Assembly: GCA_910579105.1 (NCBI GenBank)
Contig: CAJTRT010000005.1
Coordinates: forward strand, 1 to 64,000
Direction of reading: 5' to 3'
Source of the DNA: an uncultured Muribaculaceae bacterium
GTDB taxonomy: Bacteria; Bacteroidota; Bacteroidia; Bacteroidales; Muribaculaceae
Length of the DNA stretch: 64,000 nt
Numbering within the stretch: position 1 is the first letter of the stretch; each line of letters starts with the position of its first letter. A program made the position numbers and the translations under genes. The notes under the pieces were generated by a model. That model had not been told where the DNA came from. It did no database searches and was given only the letters and a program-made list of their open reading frames with translations. Shown piece by piece: positions 54,138-62,019 of this stretch.

Positions 54138-55259
54138 TTACTGTTTGAGCAGGAGAATCATTTTCACGGCAAGGTCGAAGAGGATGATCTTCGCGTTGCC
54201 GTTAGCGGCAATGTCGGTTTGGGCGAGATTGAACTGCCCCATGATCCGTTCGGCGTTGCGTTCGTTTATGAAGGGGGAGAAGCGCGACGAGAACCGCGCC
54301 TCAGCCTGGTTGAGATAGTTCAGCTGCGGCATGCGGAGGTTGCATATGAAATTCTCGCGGACCATCCGCTGGCAGTATTCCAGGAAACGCCCCTCCTGCT
54401 CGCGGCCAAGCGCGGCCACCTCGTTGACCCAGACCTTCAACAATCCGATTTTGCGCTGGTAGGCCAGGCGCATCAGGCGTGTGAAAAATTCAAGGAACTG
54501 CTCGGTCTCCTTGCTCATCCTGGCCTCCTTCTCGGCGGCGAGGATGCTCCCCTGGGCGACATGAGCGACAGAGCGCGCATCGGCCCCGGACAGCGACAGA
54601 ACCCCGGCCAGGTAGCGAGCTACCACGTCGTCGCCCAGCCGCCGCATCTCGATCCGCTGCAAGCGGGAATATATCGTGGGCAGTATTTCGCGCGGGCTGT
54701 TGCTGACGAATATCAACGACGTGCCGGGAAGCGGCTCCTCGATGAGTTTCAGCATCTTGTTGGCGCACTGCACGTTCATCTTCTCCGGGAGCCACATCAA
54801 CACGATCTTGGTGTCTGACGCCCTTGCCGTGAAAGCGAGTTTGCGCAGTATATCCTGGCTCTCCTCGACATACATCTGCGGCTGCCCGTTGATATTGCCG
54901 AGGGCTTTCTGCCACTCTTCGAAGTTCATGAACGGCGAGAGGGTGATGAAGTCACGGAATTCCGCTATGTAATCATCGGAAACAGCCTGCGACTTGCCGT
55001 TTTTCAACACCGGGAACGAAAAGAGGAGATCGACGTGGTTGAAAGTGGAATGTTGCACGCATGCGGGGCATACGCCGCAGGAGTCTCCGTCATGGCGGTT
55101 CTCGCAATGGATATACTGGGCGAGAGCGCGGGCCATGGCGAACTTACCGACGCCTGCCGGGCCTTCAAGCAGAAGAGCGTGAGGTAGGCGTCCGCTGTCG
55201 ACCAGCGCCCTTAACCTGTCCTTGACACTATCATGCGCTATGACGTCGGCAAATCTCAT
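54138..55259 (-). CDS. holB: DNA polymerase III delta' subunit
   Basis: A 373-residue clamp-loader subunit. The AAA+ fold has a P-loop-like G-P-A-G-V-G-K-F (Phe replaces Ser/Thr) and a four-cysteine zinc module (C-E-N-R-H-D-G-D-S-C-G-V-C-P-A-C, about residues 50-65). The sensor region is L-P-G-T-S-L-I-F-V-S-N-S-P. The ATG at 55259 starts the family sequence M-R-F-A-D-V-I; longer readings pass through the promoter. The nuclease gene starts 2 nt after its stop. Confidence 0.9.
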   Translation of the reverse strand: MRFADVIAHDSVKDRLRALVDSGRLPHALLLEGPAGVGKFAMARALAQYIHCENRHDGDSCGVCPACVQHSTFNHVDLLFSFPVLKNGKSQAVSDDYIAEFRDFITLSPFMNFEEWQKALGNINGQPQMYVEESQDILRKLAFTARASDTKIVLMWLPEKMNVQCANKMLKLIEEPLPGTSLIFVSNSPREILPTIYSRLQRIEMRRLGDDVVARYLAGVLSLSGADARSVAHVAQGSILAAEKEARMSKETEQFLEFFTRLMRLAYQRKIGLLKVWVNEVAALGREQEGRFLEYCQRMVRENFICNLRMPQLNYLNQAEARFSSRFSPFINERNAERIMGQFNLAQTDIAANGNAKIILFDLAVKMILLLKQ

Positions 55260-55291
55260 ATTCGTAAAACTGGCAGTGTGATTCTTTTTTA

Positions 55292-55299
55292 CAAAGGTA
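55292..55299 (-). promoter_or_regulatory. TACCTTTG promoter box for holB and the downstream cluster
   Basis: A TAnnTTTG match on the minus strand, 33 nt before the holB ATG, in the 189-bp gap between the divergent holB and proC genes. No clear TTG at -33. Confidence 0.5.
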
Positions 55300-55415
55300 C
55301 GAAAAAAAGCACATTCCCGCCGCATCACCGCGGCATAAGTTGGGCCGCGCAACCATTTGTCGCGGAAATTGTGGAATTTTCCGACCGATATGAGCAACCG
55401 CGTCTGATTTATTGT

Positions 55416-55423
55416 TACTTTTG
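55416..55423 (+). promoter_or_regulatory. TACTTTTG promoter box for the proline operon
   Basis: A TAnnTTTG match on the plus strand, 26 nt before the proC ATG. No good TTG at -33 distance. Confidence 0.5.
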
Positions 55424-55448
55424 CAATCAAACTTATAATACGTCAGAA

Positions 55449-56228
55449 ATGAAAATCTCAATCATAGGTGCCGGCGCCATGGGTGGCGCCGTATTGGAAG
55501 GGCTGGTAAAGAGCGGCTTCAATTCAGCAGATCTCACAGTCGCCGACCCCTTCGACAAAGCACTATCCAAAGCGGCAGCCTTGGGTGTCAGCACGACCAT
55601 CGACAACAATGCGGCGATCAAGGACGCGGACCTCATTATGGTGTTCGTGAAGCCTTGGCTCGTCGGCGACGTGCTTACCGGAATTAAGGACGATATTGAC
55701 GCTGACCGCCAGGTGGTAGCCGTGATTGCCGCCGGGGTCTCGTCGGAACAACTGATCGACTGGCTCGGGAGCGGACACGATATGCCGCAAACCGCCTTGG
55801 TTATTCCCAACACCGCCGCGTCAACGCTCCAATCGATGACCTTCATCGCGCCGGTGACGGCTATGGAGGATGCTTTGAAACTGATTACCGACACTTTCGA
55901 CCGCGTTGGCACAACGCTCGTTGTTGAGGAACGGCAGCTCGCCGCGGGAACAACGCTGGCCTCCTGCGGCATAGCATACGCGTTACGCTATATCCGCGCG
56001 GCGGTCGAAGGCGGAGTGGAGCTTGGTTTCAGGGCCGACATCGCCCAGGAAATCGTTACCCAGACTGTCAAGGGAGCGGCTTCGCTGCTCGAAAACGGCG
56101 CTCACCCGGAAAGCGAGATCGACAAGGTGACGACACCTGGCGGCCTTACCATAAAGGGGCTTAACGAGATGGAGCGTGCCGGCTTCTCCGCCGCGGTGGT
56201 CCGCGGCCTGAAGGCCGGCTTGAAGTAA
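55449..56228 (+). CDS. proC: Pyrroline-5-carboxylate reductase
   Basis: Last step of proline synthesis: reduces pyrroline-5-carboxylate with NAD(P)H. It has 259 residues, the family norm. The dinucleotide-binding motif is I-I-G-A-G-A-M-G-G-A (residues 4-13), and the C-terminal signature is V-T-T-P-G-G-L-T-I-K-G-L near residue 227. The ATG at 55449 directly precedes the Rossmann strand; an upstream extension would read through the promoter box. It heads proC-proB-proA, with 15 bp to proB. Confidence 0.96.
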   Translation: MKISIIGAGAMGGAVLEGLVKSGFNSADLTVADPFDKALSKAAALGVSTTIDNNAAIKDADLIMVFVKPWLVGDVLTGIKDDIDADRQVVAVIAAGVSSEQLIDWLGSGHDMPQTALVIPNTAASTLQSMTFIAPVTAMEDALKLITDTFDRVGTTLVVEERQLAAGTTLASCGIAYALRYIRAAVEGGVELGFRADIAQEIVTQTVKGAASLLENGAHPESEIDKVTTPGGLTIKGLNEMERAGFSAAVVRGLKAGLK

Positions 56229-56243
56229 TCGCCGCTAAACGCT

Positions 56244-57323
56244 ATGGATAAGACGCTTAGAATCGTTGTCAAGGTCGGCAGCAATGTGCTGACCAGGAGT
56301 GACGGATCACCGGATATAACCATTATGTCGGGGATTGTCGATCAGATCGCGGAACTGCGCCGCGAGGGTCATCAGGTAATACTCGTTTCTTCGGGAGCGG
56401 TCGCCTGCGGACGGTCAATGGTGAGGCCGTCAAAGAGGCTCGACAGCGCGGGGCAGCGGCAGCTCTTCTCGGCTGTGGGCCAAATCAAACTGATGACGAC
56501 ATATCTGTCGCTGTTCGGAGGGCACGGTATCCCGGTGGGACAGGTGCTGACGCAGAAAGAGAATTTCGGCTCCCGGTTGTCATACCTCAACCAGCGTTCA
56601 TGCATGGAAGTGATGCTCGACAACGGGGTGATTCCGATTGTCAACGAGAACGACACGGCTTCAATGACCGAGCTGATGTTCACCGACAATGACGAGCTGT
56701 CGGGACTGATAGCGGCGATGATGGATGCCGACCAGCTCATCATCCTGTCGAACATCGACGGCATATATACCGGCTCGCCCGACGACCCCGCTTCCAGGCT
56801 GATTCCCGTTGTCGGCCTGGGTGAGGATTTGTCAGATCACATCGTGACCACGAAAAGCGGTTTCGGCCGGGGAGGCATGGGAACCAAGTACGGCATCGCC
56901 AGGAAGCTATCCGAGGAGGGTGTCAAAGTCATTATCGCCAACGGTCGCCGCCAGGGAATACTTACCGGCCTTGTAAACCGACCCGGCGAAACGCCGCATA
57001 CCGAGTTCGTCCCCAGCGATGCCCCGGTGAGCAACATAAAGCGGTGGATCGCCCACAGCGCGAGCTTCGCGAAAGGTCGCCTGACAGTCAAGGATGATGC
57101 GGCGGCGTTGCTGCGCAGCGACAGGGCGGTCAGCCTGTTACCTGTCGGCATATCGTCTGTCGACGGAGAATGGGAGGAGGGGGATATCGTGAACATCTAC
57201 GCCCCCGACGGCTCAAAAATCGGGGTAGGGCGCGCGTCGGCCGACTCCGCCGCGACACTCGCGCAAATCGGGCAGCACGGAGGCCGCCCCATTGTTCATT
57301 ACGACTATCTGTTTCTGGAATAA
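56244..57323 (+). CDS. proB: Glutamate 5-kinase with PUA domain
   Basis: First step of proline synthesis: phosphorylates glutamate, usually feedback-inhibited by proline. Of its 359 residues, about 1-255 form the amino-acid-kinase domain (V-V-K-V-G-S-N-V, V-S-S-G-A-V-A, I-V-N-E-N-D-T, F-G-R-G-G-M-G-T-K) and about 275-355 a PUA domain, as in E. coli ProB (367 residues). The next gene, proA, starts 3 bp after the stop, so kinase and reductase are made together, which suits their unstable shared intermediate. Confidence 0.97.
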   Translation: MDKTLRIVVKVGSNVLTRSDGSPDITIMSGIVDQIAELRREGHQVILVSSGAVACGRSMVRPSKRLDSAGQRQLFSAVGQIKLMTTYLSLFGGHGIPVGQVLTQKENFGSRLSYLNQRSCMEVMLDNGVIPIVNENDTASMTELMFTDNDELSGLIAAMMDADQLIILSNIDGIYTGSPDDPASRLIPVVGLGEDLSDHIVTTKSGFGRGGMGTKYGIARKLSEEGVKVIIANGRRQGILTGLVNRPGETPHTEFVPSDAPVSNIKRWIAHSASFAKGRLTVKDDAAALLRSDRAVSLLPVGISSVDGEWEEGDIVNIYAPDGSKIGVGRASADSAATLAQIGQHGGRPIVHYDYLFLE

Positions 57324-57326
57324 ATA

Positions 57327-58586
57327 ATGGAATATCAATCATTAAACTCAATATTCAGCTCTGTCAAAGCGGCTTCCCGCAAAATGGGGCGTCTGACAGA
57401 GGAGCGCCGTAATGAGATACTTTTAAAATTATCCGACACGATACTGTCAAACGCGGATTCACTGTTAGAGGCCAATGCCCGCGACCTGGCTCGGATGAAT
57501 CCCGACAACCCGTTATATGACCGTCTGAAACTCACCCGGCAGCGCCTGGAGGGGATAGCGTCCGACATGCGCCATGTGGCCTCCCTCCCTTCGCCACTCG
57601 GAGAGATTATCGAAGAGCGAGTATTGCCTAACGGCCTCCGGCTTAGACGGGTGAGGGTGCCGTTCGGCGTGATCGGCGTTATATATGAGGCTCGCCCGAA
57701 TGTCACTTTCGACGTGTTCTCGCTCTGCTTCAAAAGCGGAAACGCCTGCGTGCTGAAAGGGGGTAGCGATGCCGAGTGTTCCAACGAGGCCATAGTCAGC
57801 CTTATTCACGAAGTCCTGCGGTCGGAGGGCATCAGTCCCGATGTCGTCGCGCTCCTTCCGGCCACGCACGAGGCGACCGCCGCGATGCTCAACGCCGTGG
57901 GCTATATCGATGTCTGCATCCCCCGCGGAGGTCGCAGGCTGATTGACTTCGTGCGCGACAACGCCCGTGTTCCCGTCATCGAGACCGGGGCGGGAGTAGT
58001 CAGCGCCTACTTCCATTCAGCCGGAGACACGGCGATGGGAGCAGCAATAATCAGCAACGCCAAAACCCGCCGCGTGAGTGTCTGCAACGCGCTCGACACT
58101 CTGCTGATTGACCGCACCAGGCTCTCCGATCTCCCGGCGCTGGCCGCTCCGTTGGCCGAAAAGAACGTGGAGATCCACGCCGACGATGAGGCATACGCCG
58201 CCCTCGATGGCCGTTATCCGGCTGCGCTCCTCCGCCATGCCGACGCGGACACCTGGGGCACGGAATGGATGGACTATAAGATGGGCATCCGCACCGTAGC
58301 CGACCTATCGGAGGCCGTCGAGCATATCGCCCGTTATGGCTCCGGCCACAGCGAATGTATCATCACAGCTGACGAAGCCGCCGCTGACCGCTTCCAGTGC
58401 GAGGTCGACGCGGCCTGCGTCTACCTCAACGCCCCGACGAGCTTCACCGACGGCGCCCAGTTCGGCCTCGGTGCCGAAATAGGCATCTCCACCCAGAAGC
58501 TCGGCCCCCGCGGCCCCATGGGCCTCCGCGAAATCACCACCTACCGCTGGCTCATCAACGGCACCGGCCAACTCCGCCCCGCCTGA
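57327..58586 (+). CDS. proA: Gamma-glutamyl phosphate reductase
   Basis: Second step of proline synthesis: NADPH-dependent reduction of glutamyl-5-phosphate to the semialdehyde. The 419 residues follow the aldehyde-dehydrogenase fold, with F-G-V-I-G-V-I-Y-E-A-R-P-N-V-T near residue 112 and the catalytic Cys in a K-T-R-R-V-S-V-C-N-A-L-D-T segment near 250. The ending L-G-P-R-G-P-M-G-L-R-E is typical. It ends the complete proline operon and is followed by the palindromic element. Confidence 0.97.
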   Translation: MEYQSLNSIFSSVKAASRKMGRLTEERRNEILLKLSDTILSNADSLLEANARDLARMNPDNPLYDRLKLTRQRLEGIASDMRHVASLPSPLGEIIEERVLPNGLRLRRVRVPFGVIGVIYEARPNVTFDVFSLCFKSGNACVLKGGSDAECSNEAIVSLIHEVLRSEGISPDVVALLPATHEATAAMLNAVGYIDVCIPRGGRRLIDFVRDNARVPVIETGAGVVSAYFHSAGDTAMGAAIISNAKTRRVSVCNALDTLLIDRTRLSDLPALAAPLAEKNVEIHADDEAYAALDGRYPAALLRHADADTWGTEWMDYKMGIRTVADLSEAVEHIARYGSGHSECIITADEAAADRFQCEVDAACVYLNAPTSFTDGAQFGLGAEIGISTQKLGPRGPMGLREITTYRWLINGTGQLRPA

Positions 58587-58649
58587 TTTTAATTAAAGCC
58601 CTCTACCATCACACTGAATTATACGGCTTTGATTCTGAATCACGGTAGT

Positions 58650-58894
58650 GCGAGCGCCGGAGGCGCGGTGTAATAGTAGCACATTGCCGAGCGACCGCCG
58701 GGAGCGATGGCTGTGTGTAGTTTCCCAACATATGTGAACGGCCTCGCAGAGGTCGGTTAAGCAATTATTATCGGATTATCGGATTATCGGACCTCTTCGA
58801 GGTCTTCGTTTTTCACCGCACTTACACACACAGTCATCGCTCCCGGCGGTCGCTCGGCAATGTGCTACTATTACACCGCGCCTCCGGCGCTCGC
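58650..58894. repeat. 245-bp palindromic element with 70-bp inverted arms
   Basis: The arms 58650-58719 and 58823-58894 are near-exact reverse complements (one transition and a 2-nt insertion). Inside, 58735-58754 and about 58790-58815 pair further (CCTCG-AGAGGTC type), so almost the whole element can fold into one hairpin of about 90 bp. The loop carries three tandem ATTATCGG-like units (about 58766-58790). There is no transposase gene and no clear target duplication. It fills the 365-bp gap between the convergent proA and MNT genes and looks like a MITE-like or large extragenic palindrome. Confidence 0.85.
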
Positions 58895-58951
58895 TATTGG
58901 TTCCTCTTTACCGAACTATTATGAATGAATTTGTCAAATCGCAATAATGGA

Positions 58952-59248
58952 CTATATCAGAATTCCGGTTTTGAGTATGTCGGAATAGAGTGGATTGTTA
59001 TCGTCATCAGTCAAAAGCACAGGTTCTATCAGGTAGTTGATTTTACGTCCCAATCTCCATAATAGCGGAACATCCTCAAAATAGTTCTCGCTCCGATGCG
59101 AAACAATTACAGCGATGTCAATATCGCTTTCATCCGTATATCCCCCTTTGCTGTATGAGCCGAAAAGATACAATGCTTTGAGCGGCAGGTGTTCCGCCAC
59201 CATATCCTTGTATTTTCTCGCTATTTCTATAGCCTTGCTTTTATCCAT
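58952..59248 (-). CDS. Minimal nucleotidyltransferase (MNT), MntA-like
   Basis: A 98-residue nucleotidyltransferase with the exact G-S-x10-D-x-D motif: Gly30-Ser31, Asp42 and Asp44 (F-G-S-Y-S-K-G-G-Y-T-D-E-S-D-I-D). MntA antitoxins transfer AMP to a HEPN toxin. Its gene overlaps the end of the HEPN gene by 22 bp on the same strand, the standard pair arrangement. Base composition is more AT-rich than the proline operon, suggesting acquisition. Repair-type or substrate-modifying activity cannot be excluded. Confidence 0.85.
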   Translation of the reverse strand: MDKSKAIEIARKYKDMVAEHLPLKALYLFGSYSKGGYTDESDIDIAVIVSHRSENYFEDVPLLWRLGRKINYLIEPVLLTDDDNNPLYSDILKTGILI

Positions 59249-59613
59249 AGTCGTAGTTCGTTAGTCCTCTCCAATAGTTCCTTACATTTATTCGCGGTCA
59301 GCATCCTCATTAGTTGCTCCTTATATGATGGATAACGGGCTTCGATATTCAGCGGTTCAAGGTTATCTACAAATTCCATCTGTTCCTCTGATAGCATATC
59401 TATCAAGCCGGATTTCGCAGCAAGACGAGACAAATGATGAATCTTCAATGGCGGTTCATCCAGCACTCTGCTCCAATATGCCTTCAATATCTTTTCTATA
59501 ACCTGGTGGCACATAAATCCGACATAGAGGTAGCGCTTTGTTTCAAACATAGCTTTTGCCGTGTCGAAATCATAATCCGACATTTCTACCCAGTATGACA
59601 CCTTATCATTCAT
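59227..59613 (-). CDS. HEPN-domain protein paired with MNT
   Basis: A 128-residue all-helical protein of the PF05168-type HEPN family. It has Y-V-G-F-M-C-H-Q-V-I-E-K-I-L-K-A-Y-W near residues 30-47, I-H-H-L-S-R-L near 58, and an A-R-Y-P segment near 91. HEPN toxins of the HepT class carry a C-terminal R-x4-6-H RNase motif; I cannot find one here, so it may not be an RNase. The gene is upstream of and overlaps the MNT gene. A TATCTTTG promoter box (59637-59644) precedes it. Confidence 0.82.
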   Translation of the reverse strand: MNDKVSYWVEMSDYDFDTAKAMFETKRYLYVGFMCHQVIEKILKAYWSRVLDEPPLKIHHLSRLAAKSGLIDMLSEEQMEFVDNLEPLNIEARYPSYKEQLMRMLTANKCKELLERTNELRLWIKARL

Positions 59614-59636
59614 TGATTATTGACCTTTAACAATCG

Positions 59637-59644
59637 CAAAGATA
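59637..59644 (-). promoter_or_regulatory. TATCTTTG promoter box for the HEPN-MNT pair
   Basis: A TAnnTTTG match on the minus strand, 24 nt before the HEPN ATG. The -33 region is poor. Confidence 0.5.
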
Positions 59645-59740
59645 GTGATTCTTTCCGACATAAGAACACTCTGTTATAGAAACACATCAATTTATCGGTT
59701 GCAACTGGATAATAATTCTGATTACCCATACAGCAACAAG

Positions 59741-59775
59741 AACAAAAGAGCGCCCCAATCATTGACCGGGGCGCT
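59741..59775 (-). terminator. Terminator of the BspA-like operon
   Basis: On the minus strand an 8-bp GC stem (AGCGCCCC, 59749-59756, with 59768-59775; 11-nt loop) is followed by CTTTTGTT. It lies 43 bp after the stop at 59818. Confidence 0.75.
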
Positions 59776-59817
59776 GATGTTGGTTCGTCGAAAGCGCTGT
59801 TGACGGCACTTTTGACA

Positions 59818-60087
59818 TCAAGATTTGTCGGTTGGATCTATCGTAAACTCCTTTTTGAAGTCGGTGATTTTGGCGATTAGCTCACCCCCTTTGCCGAAGA
59901 GGCGGGCGCCGGTGACCACGGCACCATCTTTTCTGATGTTTGAGGACTTGATATAATCCTCAATTGTTTCGGCCATCCACAGCTTTACGCCGACATCCCC
60001 GTTGGATAGGTCGTTGTGCGAGAGATTCGGTATGCTGTGGGTTTCCCCGGCATAGTCAAACTGGATGAGATAGTTGTTCTCGTTCAT
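59818..60087 (-). CDS. Small protein of unknown function, last gene of the BspA-like operon
   Basis: An 89-residue acidic soluble protein, no signal peptide, no cysteines. The sequence (I-Q-F-D-Y-A-G-E-T-H near residue 8, V-K-L-W-M-A-E-T-I-E-D-Y-I near 34) suggests an alpha/beta fold; no family recognised. The ATG is 2 nt after the stop of the LRR gene, so it is translationally coupled to it, and a terminator follows. It may act inside the cell although its neighbour is exported. Confidence 0.6.
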   Translation of the reverse strand: MNENNYLIQFDYAGETHSIPNLSHNDLSNGDVGVKLWMAETIEDYIKSSNIRKDGAVVTGARLFGKGGELIAKITDFKKEFTIDPTDKS

Positions 60088-60088
60088 T

Positions 60089-61324
60089 TCAAATTACGAT
60101 TTTAGTTGTTAGATTTCCGATTCTAACGATGTAAAGCCCACGGGCAAGTCCCGATATTTCGCGCTCGTAGCCATTGTAAACCACCCGGCCCTGCATATCC
60201 GAAACATTTACAATTGCGTTCCCAATACTGTCATTGATCACTAACGTTCCATTTTGAACCGTTATCTGAAACTGATCGTCGTCAGTTTCCATTTCGTTGA
60301 TACCGCTGAAATCCATTTCCTCTGTTTTGCGGAATTGTCCCCAAGTACCACTTTTCACATATGCCCGCCAGCATCCTAACGGCACATGCAACGTACAGTT
60401 GTCATATGTTTTACACGAAAAGGAATTATACTCCATTTTGGGGGGTATGGTGGCATAGCAGTAGATGTCTGTAAGTCCAACGCAGCCATAGAAAGACTCC
60501 TTCCATAATCTGTTTACGGAGTTGGGAATTGTCACTGATGTAAGGCTTGTGCAGTCTCTAAAAGTTTGTTCGTTGATTTGGGTTACGGAGTTGGGAATTG
60601 TCACTGATGTAAGGCTTGTACAGCCTCCAAAAGTTCGTTCGCCGATGTAGGTTACGGCGTCGGGAATTGTCACTGATGTAAGGCTTGTGCAGTCTCCAAA
60701 AGCGTTACTGCCGATGTAGGTTACGGAGTTTGGTATGTTCACAGACTCCAGTCTAGAACAGCTCGCAAATGCTCCTGCGGGAATTTCAGACAAAGAATTG
60801 GGAAGTGAGACAGCAGCTAGATACTTACATACCGAGAAAGCACTATTTCCGATTGAGGTAACTGAATTGGGGAGAGTAATTGACTTCAGTCCGGTGCAGC
60901 TGAATGCATCTTTTCCGATTGAGGTGACAGAGTTTGGCACGGAAATTGATTTCAAATCATCGCGTCCAAAAAAGGCATTATCATTAATCCTTATCACTGA
61001 ATTTGGAATTGTTACTGATGAAAATGACAACCAATTATGGGAAGTGAAAGATAACGCGCTTTCCCCGATGGCGACAACTCTATATTTGCCGCCGTACTCC
61101 CCGAAAACTTCCGTTGGGATTTCAAGACGATCATTCACAACAGGATTTATGTAGCTGGTTCCATCAAATCTAATGCTGTGTGTAACCTCGACGCCAGAGC
61201 CACTTTCACAAGCGGTCATCTTAAAACAAAGGCCGTCCTGAAAAAAGTCGTAGGCGAGGGCATTGACGCTTGCCAACATCGCAAAGAGGGCAAACAGGAT
61301 TGGTTTAAGGCGGGGGATTCTCAT
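60089..61324 (-). CDS. BspA-type leucine-rich repeat surface protein
   Basis: A 411-residue exported protein with a signal peptide (residues 1-24, ending N-A-L-A). An N-terminal strand region is followed by about nine LRR_5 repeats of about 23 residues (about 95-285), with the repeat core L-T-S-V-T-I-P-N-S-V-T-x-I. The C-terminal end (about 335-411; V-S-D-M-Q-G-R-V-V-Y, then G-L-Y-I-V-R-I-G-N, K-I-V-I) is a type A T9SS sorting domain. BspA proteins of oral and gut Bacteroidetes bind host proteins or other bacteria; that role is inferred here. Flanked by two small genes with 4-bp and 1-bp junctions. Confidence 0.88.
   Translation of the reverse strand: MRIPRLKPILFALFAMLASVNALAYDFFQDGLCFKMTACESGSGVEVTHSIRFDGTSYINPVVNDRLEIPTEVFGEYGGKYRVVAIGESALSFTSHNWLSFSSVTIPNSVIRINDNAFFGRDDLKSISVPNSVTSIGKDAFSCTGLKSITLPNSVTSIGNSAFSVCKYLAAVSLPNSLSEIPAGAFASCSRLESVNIPNSVTYIGSNAFGDCTSLTSVTIPDAVTYIGERTFGGCTSLTSVTIPNSVTQINEQTFRDCTSLTSVTIPNSVNRLWKESFYGCVGLTDIYCYATIPPKMEYNSFSCKTYDNCTLHVPLGCWRAYVKSGTWGQFRKTEEMDFSGINEMETDDDQFQITVQNGTLVINDSIGNAIVNVSDMQGRVVYNGYEREISGLARGLYIVRIGNLTTKIVI
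60514..60720. repeat. Three 69-bp tandem repeats inside the LRR gene
   Basis: Units begin at 60514, 60583 and 60652 (TTACGG each time) and a fourth starts at 60721. They are nearly identical at the DNA level, each coding one 23-residue LRR. The high nucleotide identity compared with the diverged outer repeats points to recent duplication, so copy number may vary. Confidence 0.85.
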
Positions 61325-61572
61325 GGCTCGTTGTAGTTTATGGTTGTTACTTCCGGCGTAGTCCAGTGGCGGATTACGTCAAACTGACCATAGAGGGACT
61401 TATTGGCCAAAGACAGCGTGTCAAGGATCTCCGTTGCGCAGAAGTTCTGCTGGTCGGGCGATACCATGTAGTAGATGACACCCATTGTGGAATCGTAGGG
61501 GATGACGCGTCCTATAAGTCTCGCGCCTGACTCCCTCAGATTCTCGTACTCGATTTGGTTTAGCTCTTTCAT
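61321..61572 (-). CDS. Small protein of unknown function, first gene of the BspA-like operon
   Basis: An 83-residue protein (M-K-E-L-N-Q-I-E-Y-E-N-L start) without signal peptide; a central strand pattern I-G-R-V-I-P-Y-D near residue 20. No family recognised. Its stop overlaps the LRR gene start as ATGA (61321-61324), indicating coupling. An in-frame extension to 61728 reads through the hairpin-T6 element and starts implausibly, so the ATG at 61572 is preferred. Confidence 0.6.
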   Translation of the reverse strand: MKELNQIEYENLRESGARLIGRVIPYDSTMGVIYYMVSPDQQNFCATEILDTLSLANKSLYGQFDVIRHWTTPEVTTINYNEP

Positions 61573-61618
61573 ATTCGTATGTTCCTCAATCCCCTGCGGA
61601 ACGTTTGCGATTGGACAT

Positions 61619-61705
61619 AAAAAAGGTGTGAGGATTGTATCTTGTTTTATCCGTAATTCAGGTCTTGGTCTACCTTTCCGCAGGATAAAACAATAGCCCC
61701 ACACC
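61619..61705 (-). terminator. Hairpin plus T6 in the leader of the BspA-like operon (attenuator candidate)
   Basis: On the minus strand GGTGTG (61700-61705) and TGTTTTATCC (61683-61692) pair with GGATAAAACA (61643-61652) and CACACC (61625-61630), followed at once by six T (61619-61624). The hairpin sits 47 bp before the ATG at 61572, so it would end transcription before the operon unless it is overcome. Confidence 0.55.
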
Positions 61706-61841
61706 GAGACTGCGTTATAATCTGCCAATCACGGCATAGTATAAGCATCCGATGCAGGTGCTATTGCCAATCTCATCTTCTGCGGAATTCTAACGACCAA
61801 GTTTGAATTACGAAGATAAAATTTCAATAACACCTTTTAGT

Positions 61842-61889
61842 AAAAAAGACTGATTCACAGCGCCAACTCTTTGACGCAATCGTGAATCA
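61842..61889 (-). terminator. Probable rmuC terminator
   Basis: On the minus strand TGATTCAC (61882-61889) pairs with GTGAATCA (61851-61858), with a few inner pairs, and a run of six T follows (61842-61847). It lies 130 bp after the rmuC stop. A TAACTTTG box (61894-61901) directly precedes it; see findings. The remaining part of the 61573-62019 gap shows no gene. Confidence 0.55.
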
Positions 61890-62019
61890 ATCGCAAAGTT
61901 AGTAAAAAATGTTATCGGTGGGGCAATAGTGGCGAATTATGCGATGTTAAAATTTGTCAACGCCAAAGGCGGGACGGAACCAGGGACGGAAAGACCTGGC
62001 GAAGAGCTGGCAGCAGAGG

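Noticed and set aside
60514..60789. CRISPR array
   Set aside because: The regular 69-bp repeats are in frame and encode 23-residue LRRs; there are no unique spacers between short repeats.
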